Source of the DNA: Saccoglossus kowalevskii
Taxonomy: Eukaryota; Hemichordata; Enteropneusta; Harrimaniidae
Direction of reading: 5' to 3'
Assembly: GCF_000003605.2 (NCBI RefSeq)
Contig: NW_003137329.1
Span: 330,515 to 383,204, forward strand
Length of the DNA: 52,690 bases
Part shown: one piece after another, positions 15,101-28,432 of the stretch
Position numbering within the stretch: position 1 is the stretch's first letter
Layout of the letters: the number at the start of each line of letters is the position of its first letter
The notes under the pieces: generated by a model
What the model was told of the DNA's origin: nothing
What the model saw: only the letters and a program-made list of their open reading frames with translations
The model's database searches: none
Program-made: the position numbers and the translations under genes

Positions 15101-15785
15101 TTATTGTTAATCATTGCATTACGTCTGGGTTCTTAATAACAATTGACACGGTGAAATATACAACTTTCAGTTTTCAAAGTACACTGATGTTTGTTTTATC
15201 AGTCTTTACACGTGATGGTATCCATCAATGTATCACCGGCGTTTATTGAAAAATACCTCTGCCTTACTATGTTATAAAGTTTTATAGAAATACAACTACT
15301 GACAAAAAATCAAAGATGATTATAGCTGTAGATATTATATTGTCACCTGATAGTAAAATACACAAGGCAGTACGTTGATAAACTGTGTGTGCGTCTTTGT
15401 GCACACAATGTGTCGAATTGTAATTTTAAATACAAACGAATACAACGTGTAATTTACTGGACACTTACCAAAATCATACCAGTATCATAATGGAATCGAA
15501 AAAGTGTTCGTGCTCGATATTGTACTCTTGAGTGGGTGGGTGGGTGAAAGGTTGCTTCGATTCGAAAGCAGAGATGTATACTTTAACTTTGTAAGTGCAA
15601 AGGCGATACTTTCATCCATGTTTACTGAAAACAAGTCGATTTAAATGTCCAATGTATATAAGTAATCTTTTAAAATCGCCGGAACCTCAGAAGTGAAAGG
15701 TCACGTACATTAACATAGATAAGACGTACACAGCTGCACTCTGATTCGTTGTCAATTCTCGTCAACAACTTTTAATCACCGGAGT

Positions 15786-15804
15786 GATTCTTCACTGAAG
15801 AATC
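15786..15804. repeat. Perfect small hairpin
   Basis: GATTCTTC-ACT-GAAGAATC has an 8-bp stem and 3-base loop. No T run follows, so it is not a typical terminator. Confidence 0.5.
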
Positions 15805-16947
15805 GCGCACGTGTCGAAATAAATCATCGTATCGAAATAAAAGCAATCATTTTGAGTAACGATTTAAACAAATTGAGATACGTCACACTAGTAGGTTTTC
15901 CACGTCATGCATGTTTTATGCATTCCGGTCTGTTGGACAGTGACTGACTCGCATCTTCGTTTCAATACAAGCAAGCAAGCTATAATTCAAAACCTTATAA
16001 AGTAGTCAAATCTTCTCTCATTGAATCTGTTATTGAGTGACACTAACGTGCTATTAACAGCTGTTTTTAACACAACTCAGTTATTACGGTAGTATCAGAT
16101 ATGTACCTCACTCTGACCGCCAACACATTCAGCCATGCAATAACACTTAAATGTCTCGAACATACAGTTTGTTGCACGTATATAAAGTACTAATAATGAA
16201 TATATAAGATATATGATTGACATGTTTGAAGAACAGCTTCGATCAAAGATGTATAGACCATGATTTATTAGAAATGTGGATATTGGTCTATTTGGAGAAA
16301 ACTGCGAATTGAAATTTCTGTAACGAGTATTATTATCGTTGAGATCGAAATATTGTTAAGGGAGAGGAAGACATAGGACTTGTTTTTATCCCCTACATAT
16401 TATTACATTCTATTGGGCAGTAGATGTAATAGCGGTAGAGAATAAAACAATATCTGGGGGAAATGGCAAGTCGCGTGGCCTTCTCGCTTGGCGTTCATTT
16501 ACGAATGTCTATTCAGCAACAATACAACCGTGCTTGATTCTTAGTTGGTAAAACATATCACAAATAGTAAACGGTAAATTAAAAATAAATTAATAAACAA
16601 TGTATTATCAGAAGAATCACTGAAATTATAATCATCAAGTTTCCGTGACATTTAGGTTTACAACGCTTTTGGGATCATTCCCAAGCAATGTAATAGTAAG
16701 ACAATTTTTCGTTCACTACACGATCGCGTTTTGTGTGTAAATTGGACGTCAAACAGAAGAAGCAAAGGTTAGAGCGCTGTACTGACCTCAACAACATCCT
16801 ATGGGACTCGAGTATATCCACGCTTAACATTAGGTTTTCAATTTTTAATATTGATACTCTCTCATAAATGACAGATTGTTCATAAAAATATCACCAGATT
16901 CCCAATTAAGCCGTAATTATTTAAGAAAATAGAGGCAATTTTTTTTA

Positions 16948-16970
16948 CAGACAGACACGACATCTGTCTG
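16948..16970. repeat. Perfect small inverted repeat
   Basis: CAGACAGA, a 7-base spacer, then TCTGTCTG. Confidence 0.5.
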
Positions 16971-17784
16971 AAAAGACGACTACACATATAATAGAGACAC
17001 ATTTATATTGGTTGACGAATCATGATTTAAGCCTACAAATGTCTATAAATCTTTTAACCCCTACGGACAATGTGTTTCGTCCCGCTTCTACAATAATCTT
17101 AAAATAACGATTTCATGTATTGAACCAACATAGTCAGAGTAGCAAAATATATTTCTTTGTCTACAAACAAGCGCATTCCAATTAGTATCATACATTGGTG
17201 TAATTGCCTCTCATCCGTAATCAATATAAGTCTTTCCCAGTCTTTTCTTTGCTATAGAAATAACACAATGACTCGTAATATGGTTTAGAGTTGGCATTTC
17301 CCATCATTCATAAAGCGTTATTGCCAGGTTCTGAGATTATTGGGTGACAAATTTAACAGTACGAAAACGAACAAATTACGAAAAATGTTTTTGAATTCGC
17401 CGTTATTCTGAGGTACTGTGGGTCACCGATGCTTATTATATTGTAACAATCAATGAACGGAAAATCAAAACGATCGGAAACAACGCCATGACAATCATTT
17501 TTTACACATTTTCAGCAATGCACGCAAATTGGAACCATCAAGAATGAGCGCGACAAACAGCAGCAATCAAACCTAAGGACTGAGGCACACTTTACAATAC
17601 ATAGTAAGATCCGTGACTGAACGATATATGAAGGCATACGTGCAAATAATTTCAAATATTTACAAGTATCAATGAACAGTTACAAACGACCATCATTACA
17701 TTATAATTATCGACAGTAACCCAACCTCCATGAATGCTCTTAAACGACTACACGTTATCAAGGAATGTATACAAAAAACATGTA

Positions 17785-18021
17785 CTAGATTACAACGTAA
17801 TTTAATACTGGATGGATACGTTCTGTGCAGTTTGACAACGTTTCAACGATATCGTGTTCTACAATTCGAGTTGGGATTTCGTGGATGATAACATCATCTG
17901 ACATTGAAAGGTTATTTCCAATAATGGTGAGGAAATCTTCTGCAAAACCAATCATGTCGCCCCAAGAGATACACATTACAGAAATCACATGTGAAATTTC
18001 CTGACCTTCCGTACATGTCAT
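17785..18021 (-). other. Possible coding exon or decayed coding fragment, unrecognised
   Basis: An ATG-initiated 78-codon frame on the minus strand has a more protein-like composition than its surroundings. It is rich in acidic and aliphatic residues, for example IHEIPTRIVEHDIVETLSNC near its C-terminal half, and its codons are less AT-biased. A TTTTGCAG acceptor-like sequence lies inside it, just before the better-looking half, so the real exon might start there. I recognise no family. It could be a small exon, a fragment of an old mobile-element gene, or chance; one forward frame over the same bases is also open for about 60 codons. It lies on the same strand as the receptor gene, about 14 kb downstream, but does not resemble that family. 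Confidence 0.2.
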
Positions 18022-21000
18022 GTGTTAGTTATAATAGGCATTTTTCAACAACAATAATGGCACGCGCGAATCAGTTAACAATGTTATGGTGTTAATGTAA
18101 CGACAGGAGCTTCACTGTGGATATATACAATTATTGTATATTAATGTGTCCACGTTTTACACTAGGTACATCATGCGCGTAGAATACATTTCTTGAAATG
18201 GGGCTAGTGGAATAAACTTCAGCAATACATAGCCATATTGGTTCATTTTCAAGTATATTTTATGTTTCGCGTATATAACGCATTACGTTTATTTTATCAA
18301 CTCGTCCAATTATTCAATGTATAAACTGCAAGTAATTCAAATTTTATTCAAAGCATTGATTCATTTTTGTAAAATATACATTTGACAGTATTAGTATATA
18401 CTCGTATTAGTAGTTAATTTAATTATTCAGATTGAGGACCGTACATGATTCAAAGTGTTTCAGTCGCATGAGAGATGAGATGAGATGAAATCCAACCAAC
18501 TATGTCAGGCGGAAGTGCATCAATATATATTGCACAAGCTGGGAGTTTATAATTTGAAGAAAAAAAATCGTGTAAGTTAAGTAGCAGATATGAGAGGAAG
18601 GCACTAATGACCCGCGGCCAATTCTGGGAATTCTAATAGCATTCAAGTGTTAGTATATGCTTTGGGAGGAATGTAAAAAGCTACTCTGGGACAAGAAGAA
18701 TTTGAGTCGCACCTTTTTAACACCTACTGAATTTTCAACAACGAACGAGTGTCTATGCTTCATTAGATATTGCACCTTTGCAATAGTTTTCTAAATATGT
18801 ACATTCTACCACGATTTCAGCAAATTAGCATATTTATGAAATATATGCTTTCATGTTAAACAGGGTAATGACACTTGACGGAGAATTCAAAGCGAGATCA
18901 AAGAAACGAATACGTCTGAGTAATGAGGAGACAATAATCATCAAGATACACGACGAGCTGATAAGTATGTACGCAATTTATAAAAACAAGAATGTAATTA
19001 AAACTTATATTTAACGTTCGTTAAGTTTTCTAAATCCTCTTGGTAAAGCATTTCAAACGCGTCCTAAGGCGGAAAACATGTTATGTCATATTTAACAATC
19101 TGCTCCAAGTCGTATTAAATCAACTATTGAATTCTATATATTATCAAGTTATATTGCCCGTAGCCGTTTTATACAAGAGAAAATGTTTAACTTACTGTAT
19201 ATTCAAAACATCCCAATGAATGTAAAAAGCCGAGTATGCCTGACAGCGTAACAAGACATACCTTTATTATTTAAGTGTTTTCTATTGACATGAGATGCTG
19301 TTTTACATTATTATGTGCGTTATGAAGCATGCTATTTATTTAATCTGCACATTACAATTAAACTGCTTTCGTGAAAATAAATGACAAACTATGAAAACAA
19401 TGTACAATCACACAATACCGAAACGCATTTTACTCGGAAAATGAATTGTATCGAGATGTTATTCATTACGATATTAAATATTAAGACTTTTAGTTTGAAA
19501 CTATATTTACATTTTCATCAATGTTCCGACAGGCAAATATTGCTATGATCGAGACATGGTCTAATGACAAAGTAAGTTATATAGTATTGAATATACAGAA
19601 ACACGCGTGTGACGTATATCATGTGATTAGTTACCATACACGGAATTAATACATGTTAGGTCTTGATACTGTAGTGAGATATTATATTGTGGAAGAAGAA
19701 AAAAACAATGTCAGTTTAAATTGAACAAATTACTACATATATAAGATTATCATCTTTATACATCACTTTCAATTTGTGCATCGAATTCGTAACGTGTTCA
19801 AAATAACAGTGACGTCATTAAACCTACACTATTAACGTCACAGGTAATTTTACACATACAACGAGACATATTGAGTGTCAATCTATTGCCAGAGTCTCTC
19901 GGAGAAACAACTGCAACTGTGTTAAATTACATAAGAAACTGAACATAAAATAGGACGTCGCACTGTGATGTGTTTTGTTTATTTTTGCCACCCATGCGTG
20001 CGCACATCGCGCACTCACCACAGCACAAGCTTGCGATCTGATGTCATACCGTTGCAAATACGTAGTTTTATTAACAGAGACATATATATGTATATTTAAT
20101 TACAACATCAGCGAAAATAGCAATATTTCATGTGTATAGGTTATAGAAAGACTTGCAATCTATTCAGAGTTTGGGGGAAACGAGGCGATAGCTGAGTGAC
20201 GTCAAAACCCGTATAAGGCACTTGCAATTCTATAACCGACATCTAACATAATTGCATTCACAGTCGCGTTTATCCAGGTGACTATTGTCGATCACATTTT
20301 TTGTCAATATCGGTCTCACTAATGATTCTGTTATTTTTAGCACAGTCTTGATTCTGATATCGAAATTAACATCGAACAATTAAATACATTCTAGATAATT
20401 CCAACAGACATTCTTGGGAGGCGAATGATCGGTTATTTTACACTGCGCACGCACACGACAGTTAGCAACTGCGATGGCCTATAAGAACATTGTATTCCAT
20501 TGTGAAAACAATATAACAAATGTTCGATTAACTTTGATTCGTAAAATCAAATGTTAACACATAATGCTTAAAAACGATTATTTAAATATACACCAAAAAA
20601 AGAAGATGAATATGTATCAACATTCCAATAAAACAAGAACGAAACAGACAAGTCGTAGTCAAATAATAGCGTCGGGCGTGTTGAATGGGTGTGTCTCGAG
20701 TGTACGTTGGTTATAGACGCAATGCATAGCTGTGTTGATACATAGTTGTAAAATATTTCGCATGCAGTAAATATGAGATTTCCAAACTACATGAAGTGCG
20801 TGTGACTTAAACTATGTGTATAATATAGTAAGCAACTATTGATTCAACAAATATAATGAAATAGTATAACTTCGATAGTATGATACATTGATCCAATGAA
20901 AGAATGTCGACAAAACCTGCTAATCAATATACGCTTATGTTTCAAATATATGTGTTTAATTAGAACATTCGAAGTATATTTATGTGTCACGTGCTGCTGT

Positions 21001-21730
21001 TGTTGTATGAGTACGTCATTACCATTATATCGATCATAATTATAACCTCAGTCTATTGCGGGATTTAGATTAAATAATCTCCAGGTATTTGCTTTTATAT
21101 CAAAATGTTTACAGGTGAATGAAATAATTCGATATCATATTCGCCTGGCCACGTGATGTTGACGTATTGCGTATCGTCGAACGAGCCTGCAATCATTGAC
21201 ATTATCCGCCTTTTTCGCGCTGAACACCGCCAATGCTTATTTTGCAAATGATACGTTGTCGAACATATTAAAACATTCTTAAAGTTTATAATAATATCTT
21301 ATAAGTAAACATGCTATATGAAATGTAACCTGCGTAAGTGCGCGTTTAAAGTAACGCGTTTAATACGTCTAATTCACACAAGTGCAATACTCGTTGAACA
21401 ATAGGGAAATGGCATTTTATTCTTAAAAGTCTCACACTCTTAAACTTCCGCTTAGATGTGGCGAAGGAGGCTTGAGCTACCGAGAACCGTTGCATAAAGT
21501 GTGTGCTTTTCCTAGTTATTAATGACTATAGTCCTCCTACAAGAGTTAGCAGAACGACTGAAATAAATATTGTTAGTTTATTCCCTCAGCAATATGAGTA
21601 ACAGGAAAATGCAAAAGAATCGTCGGACGATGGTGGTCGGTGATTATTGTCATTAGAACACCGAAACCACCAATTACTCCAGTTGTTATTAATCAAATGT
21701 GTTTTACATTAATAACTGAATTCCACAAGT

Positions 21731-21756
21731 CTTAGATACGGAGAAATGTATCTAAG
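21731..21756. repeat. Perfect 9-bp inverted repeat
   Basis: CTTAGATAC, an 8-base spacer, then GTATCTAAG. It could be the terminus of a small element, but no larger structure was found. Confidence 0.5.
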
Positions 21757-22992
21757 TCCGCCAGGGATGACGTCCAAAGACGACTGACTAATGAGTCAAC
21801 TGGGTGCTTATAAACACGTTGTCTAACCCAAAGTATGTTTTGTTCATATCTGAGTCATTAAATACTTCAACCGTGTCCTTCTCGTAAATAACAAAATTAA
21901 TAATGTGGGTTATACTCAATACATCGTAAATATTATATTCAACACGCTATATTCCGTATGACATATGGAAAAGAAGGTATTATTGTATCGATAAAAAATA
22001 CACGGTTTGTGAAGTGATACTGCAGTCGAACCAAATACGTATTGCAGGACCTCTTGTCATCGACTACAGTACCGCATTCTTATTTATGGGCCATCAAACA
22101 GTTTGATGTTATACCACTTGACAACCGAGTGGTTCAATAAACAATGCAATGGATAATAAATAATTGTATAACGGATAGTTTATCATATTTTAATTGCAGC
22201 CTAAGTGGCTGTTGACAGCTTTATTAAATGTGTGTTAAACGTTTGACCGATATTTGCATTGTTTGGGTTCCCTGGTGATTGCTATGTCAGTGCCATTTAT
22301 GCAAAAGTGTGTTTTCATTATTTTCTCGTGACTGTCAAAATTCACCGTATTGCTGAATTGCTAAACATGATATAAGGAACTTAAACGTATTGTTCGTTTT
22401 TTTAATAAATAAAGTGGACATTTTTTGGTAGGCGTCATACATTGATACAATGTTAGACCTGTTAGACGAGACTTGCTAAAAAAATATGTGTGCTCGATCG
22501 ATCTAGTAACAAAATGTATTATATTTATTGTTAACATGGATTACTGGTTCACGTGGCATTCAGCTTTGTTTACGTCACAACTCGATTTCTCGTTCGAAAC
22601 ACAGCAGCTGAAGCTTACCCTTACACCAAGTGATAAGGATAAATATTTTAAAGACAATTAGTAATTTTATCACAACTATCTAAGAGATAAGGCGGACAAA
22701 ATGGCTAATTGATGACGTACTCAAGACATATCACCTGACACTAAACCCCACAAATATTCAAGTGCATACATCTCCATGTGAATCTACAATACGTGATTTA
22801 TTCTAGGCGTCTATTAACGAGTATTTTGTTAATGAATAAAATTGGTAAAATCAATAAGAATGTGATTAAAATGACATGTGATATTTATGTATGATTGTTA
22901 CGGATAGAAAACGACAGACAACCGATATCAACATTATGTTGTTTGGAAATTGAATGTTAATGTGCCAACCCAAACATCATACCCCTAGTACT

Positions 22993-23026
22993 TACATACA
23001 TACATACATACATACACATACATACA
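22993..23026. repeat. CATA tetranucleotide microsatellite
   Basis: About eight CATA units with one CACA interruption. Confidence 0.9.
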
Positions 23027-25164
23027 AAGAAACATATACCGTATCATACAGAAATTATAAAAATACAACGCAAAAAATAAAAATAAAATTTCTCTACATA
23101 TGCATATTACTAAGAAATTATTGTGTACATGTATTACATATGCATTTTTGCGGGAGACGAAATGTCTTCTGCTGACTATAACCTACTTAGCGATAATGCG
23201 CATATCGACGATAACTCATTCTATAATGCACGGCGAATTACCGTCCACCTGAGGCTGCTTGGAGCACTGTACACATGCAAAGTGGTTCAGCTGGATATGC
23301 GCCAAAATCTTGCGTCACTGAAACATTAAGATTCAGAAGACGTTAGTGCTTCGTGGTTCATTGCCGATGCTTTGTAATGCCACGGAATCACTGTGTTGAT
23401 GTGCAACAGTACACGCGTATACATACTGCATACCAACATTCTCAAATGAAGTGTTCATACTTACAGCGGATGAACAAGATTACAAAGGTTCACCACTCAA
23501 CGGTGTGCGATCTCATATAAGCAAAATGCGAAAGAATAATATGACATAAATACATTTTGTGTTTGTAATAATCATAGTACATTCTCATTATATTTCACAA
23601 TGAGATGTAATTGTTTTAATTAGACAATAAGTTGATACGTCTTTTTTTCATTTCCCGTCTGATTGATGGTATACTGGACTACGAACATGCATAATTCTAA
23701 CGTGCGTGCTTTCAGTAATGCACTCTCCGGGTCATGTCCTCTTAAAGAGTTTCTTCTTCATACATTGTACAAGGTATTAGAAGGAAATTATGCAACGCCC
23801 TTCGGGTGAGTGCTGCCACATGTATTCGGGCAAAAAAGAGCTTTTCACAATTTGTCTTCTGCATAATATTAAAAATACCACAAAGAAGCTACAGCAGTGT
23901 ATAGGAATGATAAGTATTATTTGACTGGATCGATATTAAAGTGGATGTGAACCATATAACACTGTACGTATTATGTAGGATTGATTATCCGTCGAAATAG
24001 TGTAACAGGGCTATTCAGTATAAAACGCGTTATTTTTTTTGAAGGGCAAAGACAAATTATTAACATTCATAAGCATGTCTAACACTTTGTAACGTAATAT
24101 GTCTTATGACATTAGGATTGAACCAATTGTGGAGTTTGTGACTAGTCACCAGTACGTGCGTACATATTTGGAACACCTTCGTTAATAGTATGCCGGATTT
24201 AGTTTCTTTGTATGGAATATCCCAATAATTTAGACGTCCACCTGTATTTGTATGGGTCCGAGTACCTAATGACACGTGATGTCTCGATGTTGTAGCAGTA
24301 ATTCCACAGGGATACACTGACAAGCAGTATCTCTGTTGAGTACAGTAATTACATAGAGAAACTATCTCAAAAAAGACTAATGAGTCATGTGGTAGCTGTA
24401 TATCTTCAATCATATCGTAAGATACAAGTCCTTATATGTAATTGATAGTGGCGCTGAACTGGTTATTATATTCTTTCTCGTAGATAACAAAGAGACGTAG
24501 ATGAAGTAAAGTATAAGATATAGTTATTGTACAATTTTTAACTACGAGAGATTTAGATATAATTCGACAGGTTCGTTTAGGTTAACTAATTTAGCGTTGA
24601 AAACATTCTGTTGAATAGCAGGTCAATGCTGTTATGGTTTTGCTTACTTTTAGGTGAGTGTGTTAGTATGATCAAAAGACAAAATTTAAAATTATACCGA
24701 GATTTAAAACTCCCGATGCATTAACTTACGGTACCGCGATTGACGGGTCATTTTCCCGACATTATGTTTAACTAGTCGGATACAAACTAAACACAACTTA
24801 TCACAGGCACATACGTTTGATTGGTGCACTTTGCCCTACGTCATAAAAAAATATATTGCATTTTACGATGTCCGAATAGATTAAATCACGTATTCCGCAG
24901 CTGCCATAATTGCACTTACCAATGGAGTTCAGCCTTGTATTCACGTAGCGAACTGTTCAAGAATCCCTCATGTTTTATGGAAGCGAATTAGCAAGAAGAA
25001 TACAAGCTGAAAGTAACACAAGTACCGTTCGCGTGTTGCAAGCCATTCACATTAATGCAATTTCTCCTTATTAATTATTAATTTAAAATAAATTCTGCAT
25101 AAAAATCACATTTTTGTTTACAATTTAGCACTAACCAAGCGTTATTGTATCAGAATACAACGTA

Positions 25165-25289
25165 TTAAAGCACGGAGGTCGTCGCGTAGCGCGTGTTCTA
25201 ATTTCATGTAAATAAACAATGTATATTACACGCGTTGTATACGTCGCTATGAGTCCCATATCGGACAGGACGCGGTAGGACGACTTTAA
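25165..25289. mobile_element. TTAA-flanked MITE (element 2)
   Basis: This non-coding element between TTAA at 25165-25168 and 25286-25289 begins AGCACGGAGGTCGTCGCG. On the reverse strand its interior (TCCGATATGGGACT, then AGCGACGTATACAACG, then TTTCATGTAAATAAAC read forward) matches element 3 at 32.1 kb in the opposite orientation. Its right terminus has lost about six bases of the inverted repeat (GGCGGC), so this end is probably defective. Confidence 0.75.
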
Positions 25290-26278
25290 CTATTTCCCTG
25301 AAACTAGATTTTGAGAACATTATCAAAACACATTATTTTATTCATCATCTTTTTATAAAAGACGTGATAAAAATAGCCATATGAATGCATGTCGTTGAAA
25401 TTTGCACCCCTCTGTGCCTACAGTTCTCTGTGAATAAATAACCAGATAAACGTGCGCTGAAATCGGCATTATCCTATAGTGCTATACACACAAAATATAA
25501 ATAATTGATATAGCCAAATAAACAAGAGATAATGATGTCCATAGAAAACAGATAATGCTGATCTATACAATTAACATGAAAAAATAAGGTTTTTTTATTA
25601 GATGAATAACATATTATGCGCTTCAATAGCTATGTCCCAACATATTCATATTCCGTTAGCACAGATAATAATTACTTATATCGCTTCGAGCCAAGTTCAA
25701 AGGCGCCAATACGGGAATATTTTGCATTCTGTTCGATACTAATTCAGTTTACCCGCCTTTTAATAGTTGACTTGTTTTGGAATATCTGTCTAATATTCCT
25801 CTCGTAAGTTTGTGATATATTGTTGGCAGCAATAACCATGGCAACCACTGATATGTCACCAGTAATTTAGCATCCACGGCTAAGTGGGATCTTTTTTATA
25901 TTGTATTGAATAAATGGGCTACATTGTCCAAACATGTCATGCCGCAACAAATTATATCTACTCGTAAAATTCAGACAAAAGATAATGGAATCATCGGAAA
26001 TTAAGCTCTTTTAGTGCCATAAAACTCTTCAAGGACAAAAGGTCAGACAGTGATTTCACATTCATTCGAAATACATCAATGTGACGTATGGCAGTATTAA
26101 AATATTATACAGCAATACAAGTTCAAGGAGGAAGCAAGTGTTGCTTCACGCATAATAGCATTGCTACGCTCGGACTATCGTAAACAGAATAGCAGATGTG
26201 ATTGGATCTGTTACATTCCCACAATTGGTGTATGTTTTTATATGTGTTCTCGGTTCATCATGCCATAATTATCACTGT
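25290..26278. other. Non-coding stretch between element 2 and the 55-bp array
   Basis: AT-rich, with no gene, RNA or repeat recognised. Confidence 0.4.
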
Positions 26279-27294
26279 GTTTATACGTGTGTTATGTTAT
26301 CCTATGGGTCTCAGGCCCAACACGCCACACAGTGTTCATACGTGTGTTATGTTATCTTATGGGTCTCAGGCTCAACACGCCACACAGTGTTCATACGTGT
26401 GTTATGTTATCTTATGGGTCTCAGGCTCAACACTCCACACAGTGTTCATACGTGTGTTATGTTATCTTATGGGTCTCAGGCTCAACACTCCACACAGTGT
26501 TCATACGTGTGTTATGTTATCTTATGGGTCTCAGACTCAACACTCCACACAGTGTTCATACGTGTGTTATGTTATCTTATGGGTCTCAGACTCAACACTC
26601 CACACAGTGTTCATACGTGTGTTATGTTATTTTATGGGTCTCAGACTCAACACTCCACACAGTGTTCATACGTGTGTTATGTTATTTTATGGGTCTCAGA
26701 CTCAACACGACACACAGTGTTCATACGTGTGTTATGTTATCCTAGGGGGTCTAATGCTCCACACTCCACACAGTGTTCGTATGTGTTCTATGTTATCCTA
26801 TGGATCCCAGGCTCAACACTCCACACAGTGTTCATACGTTTGTTATGTTATCCTAGGGGGTCTCAGGCTCAACACTCCACACAGTGTTCATACGTGTGTT
26901 ATGTTATCTTATGGGTCTCAGGCTCAACACGCCACACAGTGTTCATACGGGTGTTATGTTATCCTATGGGTCCCATGCTCAACACGCCACACATTGTTCG
27001 TATGTGTTATATGTTATCCTATGGATCTCAGACTCAACACTCCACACAGTGTTCATACGTGTGTTATGTTACCCTAGGTGGTCTCAGACTCAACACGACA
27101 CACAGTGTTCATACGTGTGTTATGTTATCGTATGGGGTCTCAGGCTCAACACTCCACACAGTGTTCATACGTGTGTTATGTTATCCTATGGGTCTCAGGC
27201 TCAACACTCCACACAGTGTTCATACGAATATTATGTTATCCTATGGGTCTCAGGCTTAACACGCCACACAGTGTTCATACGGGTGTTATGTTAT
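26279..27294. repeat. 55-bp minisatellite, about 18 copies
   Basis: The anchor GTTATGTTAT recurs at 26291 and then every 55-56 bases up to 27285, 19 anchors in all. The unit contains TATGGGTCTCAGGCTCAACA, then CTCCACACAGTGTTCATACG. Copies from 26346 to 26731 are nearly identical (period exactly 55); later copies carry one-base insertions and more substitutions. Since 55 is not a multiple of three and the unit lacks forward stops, all three forward frames stay open for hundreds of codons, giving spurious proteins of 150-350 residues. Most units contain the inverted repeat AACACT-CCACAC-AGTGTT. Confidence 0.95.
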
Positions 27295-27965
27295 TGCACA
27301 TCAAGCAACGTAGTACTAGAGAATAATTATTTGAAACATATTGTGACATTGTAATCGATATGTGAACATGATCTCTGCGATTGACCCGTTCATATTCATA
27401 TACCAGATGTGTGTTATTCAAAACGTTCATGTTAAATGATGTCATGGTATATGCTTGACAGTGGGTAGGCCCCGATAACAAAAGTTTCTAAGCTTCATAA
27501 TTGTGTGTGAGCCTTCAACAATTTTCTACACAGAATATTGTATAACCCCAAAATCAAACAATCGATCGCAACCTGTGAAACAGATAAATCGGGACTCTGA
27601 GAATAGCACACAGTTAGTTAATAGTCCACCGGAAAACATGGTTGAAATCTGACTGTGGCAACGACAACGAAAATTAGCAAATAAGTGACAAATCCCAATT
27701 AATCCTGCCAATTCCGAGTTTGCCCAGCGTGAGAATTGCAAAGATAGATGTCGTGAAAGCGACGCCAAAATTACTAATCACAACAAATCAGTGTGCTAGT
27801 TACATTACACATCTTCGTGATTGCCAACAATGCAAGAAAAAAATACAACGCGCTCATTGATGTTCCCTAATTTTTAAGATACATAGTCGTAAAAGAACTG
27901 AAATTCCTAATGCACTAATAATGAAAATGCACACGATGAGTTGCATCAACTGTTGACGTAAGACA

Positions 27966-27968
<3 letters not shown>
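27295..27968. other. Non-coding stretch between the 55-bp array and the gap
   Basis: A minus-strand frame at 27526-27768 (80 codons) has no recognisable family. Nothing else seen. Confidence 0.4.

Positions 27969-28025
<57 letters not shown>
27969..28025. repeat. TA microsatellite left of the assembly gap
   Basis: About 28 TA units, followed by TTCTGTCTAC and GTACCAAA. The flanks GTAAGACAG (before) and CTGTCTAC (after) are themselves an inverted repeat, so the array could extrude as a long hairpin. Confidence 0.97.
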
Positions 28026-28027
<2 letters not shown>

Positions 28028-28053
28028 TGTCTACTATATTGTACCAAATATAA

Positions 28054-28285
28054 NNNNNNNNNNNNNNNNNNNNNNNNNNNNNNNNNNNNNNNNNNNNNNN
28101 NNNNNNNNNNNNNNNNNNNNNNNNNNNNNNNNNNNNNNNNNNNNNNNNNNNNNNNNNNNNNNNNNNNNNNNNNNNNNNNNNNNNNNNNNNNNNNNNNNNN
28201 NNNNNNNNNNNNNNNNNNNNNNNNNNNNNNNNNNNNNNNNNNNNNNNNNNNNNNNNNNNNNNNNNNNNNNNNNNNNNNNNNNNNN
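28054..28285. other. Assembly gap (232 N)
   Basis: Unknown bases run from 28054 to 28285. The length is not a round placeholder. Both sides are TA microsatellite plus the same short flank, so the gap arises from the repeat. Confidence 1.

Positions 28286-28358
<73 letters not shown>
28286..28358. repeat. TA microsatellite right of the assembly gap
   Basis: About 36 TA units ending in TTCTGTCTAC and then ATTGTACCAAA, nearly the same flank as left of the gap. Confidence 0.97.
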
Positions 28359-28360
<2 letters not shown>

Positions 28361-28432
28361 TGTCTACGCTGAATTGTACCAAAATAAATTATACTGGTTG
28401 CTGTGCTCAAAGTTATGCTGTTGTTTTCTGTT

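Larger units (their letters stand above)
9113..25164. other. Long AT-rich stretch without recognised genes
   Basis: Sixteen kilobases with only short open frames (under about 120 codons), none with a recognisable domain except the weak candidate at 17785-18021. It contains three full TGACGTCA octamers (11317, 19810, 20197) and the small inverted repeats listed separately. It is compatible with intron of the minus-strand receptor gene or with intergenic DNA; the sequence alone cannot decide. Confidence 0.4.

Noticed and set aside
24060-24413. 117-codon minus-strand frame with several Cys and His
   Set aside because: Checked as a possible receptor exon; no EGF-like spacing, helices or zinc-finger pattern.
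26198-27354. Long forward open frames (up to 353 codons) rich in Cys, Val and Tyr
   Set aside because: They exist only because the 55-bp unit lacks stops in all three frames; the three frames encode the same peptide cycle out of register.
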